Below, in pieces: positions 1 through 5,968 of a stretch of DNA of 64,000 nucleotides; within the stretch, counting starts at the first letter, position 1; every line of letters starts with the position of its first letter. The notes under the pieces are model-generated. The model ran no database searches, had not been told where the DNA came from, and saw only the letters and a program-made list of their open reading frames with translations. The stretch covers positions 1 to 64,000 of the forward strand of contig NZ_MWQI01000005.1 in NCBI RefSeq assembly GCF_002210345.1, read 5' to 3'. This DNA comes from Fibrobacter sp. UWB4 (GTDB lineage Bacteria; Fibrobacterota; Fibrobacteria; Fibrobacterales; Fibrobacteraceae). Both the position numbers and the translations under genes were made by a program.

Positions 1-49
1 CACGACCTTGCCAAGGTCGGGGTCGAGGGTCCGAGTCCCTTTTCCCGCT
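1..49 (+). tRNA. tRNA-Gly(GCC), 3' portion (5' part outside window)
   Basis: The first 49 bases are identical to bases 359-407 of the complete tRNA-Gly below: anticodon arm CTTGCCAAG, T arm and the 3' acceptor strand TTCCCGC plus discriminator T. About 24 bases of the 5' side lie before the window edge, so this may be a complete gene. The CCA end is not encoded. A terminator hairpin follows immediately. Confidence 0.85.
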
Positions 50-60
50 CTAAAATAAAA

Positions 61-90
61 GAAGACGCTGTTGAGCGTCTTCTTTTATTT
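61..90 (+). terminator. Rho-independent terminator of the first tRNA-Gly
   Basis: A 9-bp perfect stem (GAAGACGCT / AGCGTCTTC, bases 61-69 and 74-82) with a GTTG loop is followed by a T-rich run (82-90). It starts 11 bases after the tRNA end. The hairpin is unrelated in sequence to the one behind the second tRNA copy, although the sequence beyond the two terminators is duplicated. Confidence 0.85.
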
Positions 91-126
91 TATGGTCAGA
101 ATAAGACGAGGCCCCGAGAAGAGGGT

Positions 127-175
127 GCGACAAAATTCGGCTTATGCACAAAGTGCGAAAAACCGAATTTTGCGC
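127..175. repeat. Long imperfect inverted repeat between the two tRNA-Gly copies
   Basis: CAAAATTCGG (131-140) pairs with CCGAATTTTG (163-172). The stem extends outward with GCG/CGC after one bulged A, and a second small hairpin (GCAC AAA GTGC, 146-156) sits in the loop. No T-run follows, so this does not look like a simple terminator. It lies in the 285-base gene-free stretch between the tRNA copies, where nothing else is recognisable apart from a GC-rich tract around 190-240. Confidence 0.5.
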
Positions 176-248
176 TTGACACGAACGCAGTGAGTGCAAG
201 CCCGAAGGGGCAAAGGCCAGCCGCGTAGCGGGGACTGGACTTTGACAA

Positions 249-263
249 TCCCTTTTCCCGCTC
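249..263 (+). repeat. Third copy of the tRNA-Gly 3' end (15 bases)
   Basis: TCCCTTTTCCCGCTC is identical to the last 14 bases of the tRNA-Gly genes plus the following base. No anticodon arm or 5' half accompanies it, so it is a fragment and not a gene. Such tRNA 3' fragments can be relics of tandem duplication or of an integrative element's attachment site. No integrase is visible nearby. Confidence 0.55.
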
Positions 264-334
264 AAAAAAATTCACTTTTTCATCCCAGACCCCTTTATAA
301 CTACAAATTTTATTTCTATATATGGGCTACCCTC

Positions 335-407
<73 letters not shown>

Positions 408-418
408 CTAAAACAAAA

Positions 419-447
419 AGCCTAGCATCAAGCTAGGCTCTTTTTTT
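419..447 (+). terminator. Rho-independent terminator of the second tRNA-Gly
   Basis: The stem AGCCTAGC / GCTAGGCT (419-426 with 432-439, loop ATCAA) is followed by seven Ts. Immediately downstream, TATGGTCAGAATAAGACGAGG (447-467) repeats the sequence at 91-111 behind the first tRNA terminator. Confidence 0.85.
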
Positions 448-490
448 ATGGTCAGAATAAGACGAGGACCCGAGCCAAGTAGTTCTTTTT

Positions 491-496
491 TATATT
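491..496 (+). promoter_or_regulatory. Putative -10 box (TATATT) for hemW
   Basis: TATATT lies 15 bases before the hemW ATG. The same hexamer recurs before several genes in this window, often at a short distance from the start codon. No clear -35 box or Shine-Dalgarno sequence is seen here. Assignment is by pattern only. Confidence 0.35.
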
Positions 497-511
497 TAAC
501 CAGTTGAAGTT

Positions 512-1672
512 ATGTTCGGTATTTATATTCACGTTCCGTTTTGCGCGAAAATTTGCGATTATTGCGACTTTCGCGTGATGCCTGCGAATGCTCGGCTGTT
601 CGAGGAATATGTGGGCTTGCTGGAACGTGAAATTCGCGCGTTTGCGATGGCGCATCCTGTATCGCATTCGGCGTCTTCCAAAAGCGCTCTTTCGCGGGCG
701 CGAACGCTTTATCTTGGCGGTGGAACTCCTTCAATTTTGCCAAGCGCATGCCTGGAACGGATTTTTGCGGTGCTTGCGTCGTGTGGCGTTCGCGTAGATG
801 CGCTTGACGAAGTCTCGATGGAATTCAACCCGGAATCGTGTACCGAAGAATCTGTGCAAACGGCGCTCTCGTGCGGCGTGCGTCGCTTTAGCCTTGGACT
901 TCAAACGTTTTCGCAAACGCTCTTGGACCGCATTGGCCGCAGGCACACGGTAGAACGCGGCTTTGAAGCTTTGCGTTTGTTAACTTCGCTTCCGCAGGCG
1001 AAAGTCTCGGCGGATTTGATGTTTGATTTGCCGGGGCAATCGGTAGATTCTTTCTTGAAAGATGTGGACCGCTTGTCGGATTTTCCGCTTGGGCACTTGA
1101 GCTTTTATGGATTGAATGTGGGCGAGAGGACGCTTTTGGGCGGTCGCGTGTCTCGTGGCGAAGAAAAAATTGACGAGAGTTTGTACGAGCCGATGTATCT
1201 CGGGGGCGTCGAGATTCTTGAGAAAAAGGGCTTCGCGCGTTATGAGGTCTCGAATTTTGCAAAGCCTGGCGACGAAAGCTTGCACAACATGAACTACTGG
1301 AATCGCGGCGAGTACATTGGCTTTGGGCCGGGTGCGCATAGCTATTTTGACGGTCGCCGTTTCTGCGCTCCAGAGATGTATCCGCGTTGGCGCGATTATG
1401 TGAATGCTGGCTCGCCGGATGCATCGCTGACATACGATGATCTTGATAAAGATGACGTCCTGACGGAGCGCGTGTGGCTTTCGCTTCGCCAGCGCTCTGG
1501 CCTCGACCTAAATGCGCTTGTTGCTGACGGAATTTCTGTTTCGCCGGCAGGCTATGAGCGATGGGTCAAGAAAGGTTTCGCAACGCTCGATGGCGGAATC
1601 CTAAAACTTGTCGGCCGTGGCTGGATTTTCATGGACAGCGTCGTGACGGACGTGTTGAACGCCTGCCGATAG
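512..1672 (+). CDS. hemW: Radical SAM heme chaperone HemW (coproporphyrinogen III oxidase-like)
   Basis: The 386-residue protein opens with the HemW/HemN-type radical SAM cluster motif CAKICDYC (Cys11, Cys15, Cys18), preceded by IYIHVPF. A GGGTPS SAM-binding segment lies near residue 69, with a NYWNRGEYIGFGPGAHSY-type segment in the C-terminal half. The length matches HemW (about 370-390) and not HemN (about 450). Members bind a 4Fe-4S cluster and heme and are thought to deliver heme to membrane respiratory enzymes; older annotations call them oxygen-independent coproporphyrinogen oxidases. The gene is transcribed alone, toward the convergent sigma-factor gene. The start ATG has no obvious ribosome-binding site. 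Confidence 0.88.
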   Translation: MFGIYIHVPFCAKICDYCDFRVMPANARLFEEYVGLLEREIRAFAMAHPVSHSASSKSALSRARTLYLGGGTPSILPSACLERIFAVLASCGVRVDALDEVSMEFNPESCTEESVQTALSCGVRRFSLGLQTFSQTLLDRIGRRHTVERGFEALRLLTSLPQAKVSADLMFDLPGQSVDSFLKDVDRLSDFPLGHLSFYGLNVGERTLLGGRVSRGEEKIDESLYEPMYLGGVEILEKKGFARYEVSNFAKPGDESLHNMNYWNRGEYIGFGPGAHSYFDGRRFCAPEMYPRWRDYVNAGSPDASLTYDDLDKDDVLTERVWLSLRQRSGLDLNALVADGISVSPAGYERWVKKGFATLDGGILKLVGRGWIFMDSVVTDVLNACR

Positions 1673-1684
1673 CACGTTCTCCAT

Positions 1685-1721
1685 AAAAAGGAGATGCCCC
1701 GTCGGAGCGGGGCATGACAAG
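1685..1721. repeat. GGAGAT...GGCATGACA palindromic repeat, copy 1
   Basis: The hairpin GATGCCCCG / CGGGGCATG lies between the convergent hemW and sigma-factor genes. It belongs to a dispersed family with the outline AAGGAGAT-(G)CCCG...CGGG-(C)ATGACA that recurs near 9760, 39650, 40645, 45350 and 48480. It could act as a bidirectional terminator, but it has no T-run. Confidence 0.6.
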
Positions 1722-1739
1722 TTTAATTTTGGCTTTTAA

Positions 1740-2552
1740 CTACTTATTAATCGCCGCCAAGAATGCGTCTTTCTTTTCTTGCAAGAAGTCCTTGCTGTTG
1801 TACTTGCGGATACGGCGGAGAGCCTGGTCGCGCAACTGACGCACACGTTCGTGGGAGATGTTCATGGATTCGCCCACTTCGCGGAGAGTCTGCGGAGCTT
1901 CCTGGTTGATGCCGAAAATGCCGGTAATGACTCGAGCTTCGCGTTCCGGGAGCTGTTCCATGAGGTCACGAGCCAAAGCTTCGACGCTCTGGATTTCGGA
2001 ATCGGCTTCCGGGTTCGATGCACCACTGTCCGGGAGGACTTCGGCGTATGTAGCCTTGGAATCAGCCTTGAGCGGGCTATCGAACGAAACGCCGCGCTGA
2101 CCGATCTGGATCAATTCACGGATTTCTTCGTTGATTTCTTTACCGCGGGATTGTTCGTGCAAAGCCTTACGCACGCGGAGGTGCTGGTTTGCTGGCAAGC
2201 GGATAAGGTTGCCCTGTTCGTTAATAGCACGAGTGATATATGCCTTGATCCACCAAACGCCGTAACTGATGAATTTAAGACCACGGGTATGTTCGAAGGA
2301 TTCGATTGCGCGGACGAGACCCATAGCGCCTTCGCTGACCAAGTCCGGAAGCGGAATCGGGCAGCCACGGTACTGGATGGCGACTTTGAGCACAAAACGC
2401 ATGTTTGCAGAAATCAGTTTTTTACGGGCGATTTTGTCGCCTTCTTTAGCTTTCTGGAAAAGAATCTGTTCTTCTTCGCGTGATAGGGGTGCGGTACGAC
2501 GGATGTCTTCTAGGTATCTTTTGAGAGTGGTATCGGTAGAATCAATATGCAT
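1740..2552 (-). CDS. RNA polymerase sigma-70 family factor (RpoD/group 1-2 type)
   Basis: The 270-residue sigma factor has region 1.2 (LKRYLEDIRR, near 10-19), region 2 (about 45-112, with the core-binding and -10-recognition segment DLVSEGAMGLVRAIESF and YGVWWIKAYITRAI), region 3, and region 4 (about 198-252) ending in the -35 helix-turn-helix SHERVRQLRDQALRRIRK. Region 1.1 is absent, as in the short primary sigma factors of Bacteroidetes-like bacteria, so it may be the housekeeping factor or a group 2 relative. The sequence alone does not decide. It recruits core polymerase to promoters. A TATTAT-like box lies about 15-20 bases upstream of its start on the minus strand. Confidence 0.9.
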   Translation of the reverse strand: MHIDSTDTTLKRYLEDIRRTAPLSREEEQILFQKAKEGDKIARKKLISANMRFVLKVAIQYRGCPIPLPDLVSEGAMGLVRAIESFEHTRGLKFISYGVWWIKAYITRAINEQGNLIRLPANQHLRVRKALHEQSRGKEINEEIRELIQIGQRGVSFDSPLKADSKATYAEVLPDSGASNPEADSEIQSVEALARDLMEQLPEREARVITGIFGINQEAPQTLREVGESMNISHERVRQLRDQALRRIRKYNSKDFLQEKKDAFLAAINK

Positions 2553-2888
2553 TTTAAAAACCTTGCCCTTATAATATCGCTTTTTTAAAGCAAGTTGCGT
2601 GCCAATTGTGTAAAATTTTCCAAATTTTTTACAAAAAGTCCTTTAAATGTCGGTTTCGCGGTTTTCGGAGCCGTGGATGCCCAATATTTTTGTCGTAATT
2701 TTGTAAAATTGTCGTAAAAATATAACAAATTTTTCAAAACGTGACAATTTGAACACGGCAATCTGCTCTAGCCGAATAGAAAATGTAAAGTCGTATGTTT
2801 CATTTTGGAATACACCGTTGACCAATGACTACTGACTAATAACCCACTTCTAACTTCCTATTTCCTACTTCCTACTCTCATTTTTTCA
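2553..2888. other. Intergenic region upstream of the sigma factor, with TTCCTAC microrepeats
   Basis: This AT-rich, gene-free stretch lies between divergent genes. A minus-strand TATTAT-like -10 box (about 2568-2573) would serve the sigma-factor gene. Bases 2821-2877 hold ACCAATGACTACTGACTAA followed by repeats of the type CTTCCTA TTTCCTA CTTCCTA, a low-complexity motif that recurs in at least four other intergenic regions of the window. The only open frame here (60 codons, minus strand) has no supporting features. Confidence 0.5.
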
Positions 2889-2894
2889 TATATT
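2889..2894 (+). promoter_or_regulatory. Putative -10 box (TATATT) only 9 bases before the methyltransferase ATG
   Basis: TATATT at 2889-2894 is followed by TATCCCCGTT and then ATG at 2904, with no Shine-Dalgarno sequence. If this is the real -10 box, transcription would begin at or within a few bases of the start codon, giving a leaderless mRNA. The inference rests on spacing alone. Confidence 0.35.
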
Positions 2895-2903
2895 ATCCCC
2901 GTT

Positions 2904-3680
2904 ATGTCAATAAAAGAGCCTGATCAATCCGTATGGAACCGTTTTTGGCAGCGCAAGAACGACATGGACAAGGTCTATCCGTCTTCGCCGTCTATTATAG
3001 AAGCTATTAAGAAGAATTTTAAGCTCGATGGCTTGAAGGTGCTGGAGGTCGGTGCAGGTACCGGCCGCGACAGTGCTGAACTTGCTCGTTTGGGCGCCGA
3101 TGTCTATGTTCTCGATTTTGCCGACAATAGCTTGAAAATTGTCAATTCGCTCCGCGAGAGTGAAGGTCTCAAGAATTTGCACCTGGTTCGTGGCGATGCT
3201 TTCAAGTCTCCGTTCCCGGATAACACTTTTGACTTGGTGTTCCATCAGGGCTTGGCTGAACATTTCAAGGATTCGCTCCCGCTCTTGCAAGAAAACTTCC
3301 GCATCGTCAAGCACGGCGGTTGCTGCCTTTGCGATGTCCCGCAGACGGTCCACCCGTACACGATTATCAAGCATATCTTGATTGCGCTCGATAAGTGGTT
3401 TGCCGGTTGGGAAAAGCAGTTCACGATGGGTCAGCTCAAGACGCTTATGCGTGACGCTGGTTTTGAATGTGTCTATGCCTATGGCGACTGGATGCGCCCG
3501 AATCTTTACTACCGCATTCTGCGTGAACTCTGCTTCAAGTTCGGTATTGAACTCCCGAAGTATCCGCTCGATGGAACGGCCTACCAGAAAATTAAGGACA
3601 AAATTCTGGATAGCCTCCAGTCTGTGCCGGTAATGCACTACACGCAGCTTTGCATCGGTGTTATTGGCCGCAAGCCCTAA
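2904..3680 (+). CDS. Class I SAM-dependent methyltransferase
   Basis: The 258-residue Rossmann-fold methyltransferase has motif I VLEVGAGTGRDSAELA (from residue 46), an acidic residue ending the second strand in the VLDFADNSL segment, and the post-motif FDLVFHQGLAEHF. It resembles Methyltransf_11/25 enzymes, often found among glycan or lipid modification genes. It leads a three-gene operon (20 bases to the glycosyltransferase, which overlaps the flippase-like gene), so it probably modifies a surface sugar or lipid. The substrate cannot be told. The start codon has no ribosome-binding site but sits just behind a TATATT box. Confidence 0.8.
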   Translation: MSIKEPDQSVWNRFWQRKNDMDKVYPSSPSIIEAIKKNFKLDGLKVLEVGAGTGRDSAELARLGADVYVLDFADNSLKIVNSLRESEGLKNLHLVRGDAFKSPFPDNTFDLVFHQGLAEHFKDSLPLLQENFRIVKHGGCCLCDVPQTVHPYTIIKHILIALDKWFAGWEKQFTMGQLKTLMRDAGFECVYAYGDWMRPNLYYRILRELCFKFGIELPKYPLDGTAYQKIKDKILDSLQSVPVMHYTQLCIGVIGRKP

Positions 3681-3700
3681 GTTTGTGCTAAGGTAGTTGC

Positions 3701-4846
3701 TTGAAAATCCTCGTCGTAAATTATCGGGATCGTATGCATCCGGCTGCCGGCGGCGCCGAAAAGCACTTGCATCGCATTTTCGGAAAGATTGTAGAAATGG
3801 GCCACACGGTAGTCCTGTTTACGACGACATTTCCTGGCGCCAAGGAACGCGAAGTTGTTGATGGAATTCAGGTCATCCGCAAGGGTGGCGATTTGATGTT
3901 CCAGCTCACGGTGGCATTGAATCTGAAAAAGCTTGACCGCGAATTCAACTTTGACGTTGTTGTTGAGGATTTGAACAAGTTACCGGTCTTTGCCCACTGG
4001 TTCGTCCGCAAGCCGCTCCTGGTGCAGATGCATCACTTGTGGCGGAAGTCGATTTTTGCGGAGGCCGTTTTCCCGGTGGCGTTTGGTGTCTGGTTCTTTG
4101 AGCGGATTATCCCGTTCTTTTACCGCACTCAGAATTTTGTGGTGGTAAGCCCGAGCACCAAGAAAGAACTTGCCGAAATCGGCGTGGACGAAAGTCGAAT
4201 CTCCGTGATTTATAACGGGTCGGAAATGCCCAAAGTTGCGGAGTGCGCGGATTCTTGTGAGAGTGCGACGAATCCTGCGACAAGTGCGGCGACTCCGTAT
4301 TTCATTTGGCTTTCGCGTGTACATCGTTACAAGGGCATCTGGACGGCGCTCGAAGCGTTTGAAAAATTCTCAAAGTCGCACCCTGAAGTCAATCTTTATG
4401 TCGTTGGCGATGGCCCGCTTTTGAAAAAGCTCCCGACCTGGATTCAATCGCATGGCCTGGAAGGCAAGGTGGTTTTGACGGGTTTTGTGTCTGCTGCCCG
4501 CAAGTATGAACTGCTTTCGTCTTCGCTTGCGCTGTTGCAGACGAGCTACAAGGAAGGCTGGGGGCTTACCGTAATGGAAGCGGCACAGCTCTGCAAGACG
4601 ACGATTGCGTCGGATGTGCCGGGACTCTGCGATAGCGTCCGTGACGGCGAGACGGGAATTCTGTTCCCGTCGGGAGATGCGGCCGCGTGCGCTTCTGCCA
4701 TGGAAAAAATTTATGGCGATGCAGAACTCCGCGCGAATCTTGGCAAGAATGCTAAGCGTTATGCACTCACGTTTAGCTGGGAAAAGTCTGCCTGTGAAAC
4801 GTTGGAATTGCTGGAACGTACGATCGAAAGGAGCGTACGAAAATGA
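3701..4846 (+). CDS. Glycosyltransferase family 4 (GT-B fold)
   Basis: The 381-residue GT-B enzyme has an N-terminal acceptor half starting MKILVVNYRD with the glycine-rich AAGGAEKHLHRI segment typical of GT4. Its donor half carries the E-x7-E signature in KEGWGLTVMEAAQ (about 285-297), followed by SDVPGLCDSV. GT4 enzymes transfer a sugar from a nucleotide or lipid donor with retention. Translation begins at TTG, with AGGT eight bases upstream, and no ATG lies nearby. The gene follows the methyltransferase and overlaps the next gene by four bases (ATGA). It probably belongs to cell-surface glycan synthesis. Confidence 0.85.
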   Translation: MKILVVNYRDRMHPAAGGAEKHLHRIFGKIVEMGHTVVLFTTTFPGAKEREVVDGIQVIRKGGDLMFQLTVALNLKKLDREFNFDVVVEDLNKLPVFAHWFVRKPLLVQMHHLWRKSIFAEAVFPVAFGVWFFERIIPFFYRTQNFVVVSPSTKKELAEIGVDESRISVIYNGSEMPKVAECADSCESATNPATSAATPYFIWLSRVHRYKGIWTALEAFEKFSKSHPEVNLYVVGDGPLLKKLPTWIQSHGLEGKVVLTGFVSAARKYELLSSSLALLQTSYKEGWGLTVMEAAQLCKTTIASDVPGLCDSVRDGETGILFPSGDAAACASAMEKIYGDAELRANLGKNAKRYALTFSWEKSACETLELLERTIERSVRK

Positions 4847-5853
4847 AGTTGAATCCGAAGCTCAAGTCGGTAATCGTTTTTTGCTTAAAGCTGGTGGTGA
4901 CGCTCGTTCCTGCTTACTTTGTCTATCGGAACATTGTGAGCGACCCGGAATGGGACGTTGGTGACCTCTATGACTTGTTCAAGAAGAACAGCATTTTCCC
5001 GCTTGTGATTGCACTCCTCAGCCTTGCGGTTTCGAACTTTACCGCTTGCCTCCAGTGGAAGCTCTTGCTCGAAAAGCAGGGTGTTCGCCTCAAGTACGGC
5101 AAGCTCCTCAAGCTTTATCACGTGGGACTGTTCTTTAATAACTTCATGCCGGGGAATGTCGGCGGTGACGTCAAGAAGGTTTACGATATCCGCATGCAGG
5201 GCGGGCAAGATACGGTTGGCGCAGGTTTTACGGCGACGGTGTTTGACCGCTTGTTTGGACTTTTCTTTATTACGTTATTTGCTCTCGGTGTGGGCGCCTT
5301 GTTCTTTATTCACGATCCAGAACAGCGTGCGTTCATGTGGCCGTCTGTCTGGATATTCCTCGGCTTCTGCGTGATGTTTGCTGGGCTTTTGAGCCGCCGC
5401 ATTGGCAAGTTCTTCTGCCGCATGGCAGGGAAGGTTTTGCCCGAAAAATTTGAAACGCGACTCCTTCGCATGTTTGACCGTTTCCAGAAGTTCCGCTCCA
5501 AGAAACTTTGGATCAACATCATTTGCCTTTCGATGGTCACGCAGTCGCTCCGCATCTTTGTGCACTTTTTCTGCGGGATTGCGGTGGGCGTGAACCTCTC
5601 GATGTCGTGGTACTTCTATTACATTCCGCTGGTTGCCATTGTGAGTGCGCTCCCGATTTCGATTGGCGGTTTTGGTCCGCGTGAATTTTTGGCACAGTCG
5701 CTTTTTGCGCGTGCAGGTGTGCCTGGACTTGAATCGGTTGTGATTCAGTTGCTCGCTTATTTTGTAAGTTTGATTTTGAGCTTGTTCGGGGCGGTGGCAT
5801 TTTTGGTGGGGCAGAAGCCCGTGCCGGCCGAACCCGCGAAGAACGCTCAATAG
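4843..5853 (+). CDS. Flippase-like integral membrane protein (LPG synthase TM / UPF0104 family)
   Basis: The 336-residue protein is highly hydrophobic, with about eight membrane helices. It has family hallmarks: FFNNFMPGNVGGDVKKVYDI near 100-120, conserved as N-x-x-P-x-x-x-G-G-D, the TVFDRLFGLF segment and a C-terminal SIGGFGPREF motif. The family groups with the membrane part of lysylphosphatidylglycerol synthase and the archaeal AglD C-terminus and is usually thought to move lipids or lipid-linked sugars; no soluble catalytic domain is present. It is translationally coupled to the glycosyltransferase (ATGA overlap). A second family member is at 9828-10769, also next to a methyltransferase and a GT4 gene. 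Confidence 0.82.
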   Translation: MKLNPKLKSVIVFCLKLVVTLVPAYFVYRNIVSDPEWDVGDLYDLFKKNSIFPLVIALLSLAVSNFTACLQWKLLLEKQGVRLKYGKLLKLYHVGLFFNNFMPGNVGGDVKKVYDIRMQGGQDTVGAGFTATVFDRLFGLFFITLFALGVGALFFIHDPEQRAFMWPSVWIFLGFCVMFAGLLSRRIGKFFCRMAGKVLPEKFETRLLRMFDRFQKFRSKKLWINIICLSMVTQSLRIFVHFFCGIAVGVNLSMSWYFYYIPLVAIVSALPISIGGFGPREFLAQSLFARAGVPGLESVVIQLLAYFVSLILSLFGAVAFLVGQKPVPAEPAKNAQ

Positions 5854-5854
5854 T

Positions 5855-5888
5855 TTGCTATATCCGTTGCTTATATCCTTTGCTATAT
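5855..5888 (+). repeat. Three tandem TTGC(T)TATAT motifs
   Basis: TTGCTATAT, TTGCTTATAT and TTGCTATAT follow one another at 12-13-base spacing just behind the flippase-like gene and about 80 bases before the helicase. Each resembles the -10 region seen elsewhere in the window (TTGCTATATT). They could be alternative -10 boxes or a tandem binding site. Confidence 0.4.
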
Positions 5889-5923
5889 GAACCTGCGTTA
5901 AAAAGGAACGCTAAAACAGTAGT

Positions 5924-5948
5924 GTCATCCTGAGCGTAGTCGAAGGAT
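5924..5948. repeat. GTCATCCTGAGCG...CGAAGGAT dispersed repeat
   Basis: GTCATCCTGAGCGTAGTCGAAGGAT matches the widely distributed GTCATCCTGAGCGAAGTCGAAGGAT-type intergenic repeat. Related copies lie near 39662 and 48384, and degenerate ones near 30800 and 43265. Its function is unknown. Confidence 0.6.
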
Positions 5949-5968
5949 TTAGCTGCTTATATGAAAAT

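Noticed and set aside
2643-2825. 60-codon minus-strand frame upstream of the sigma factor
   Set aside because: No ribosome-binding site, no motif, lies in AT-rich promoter DNA.
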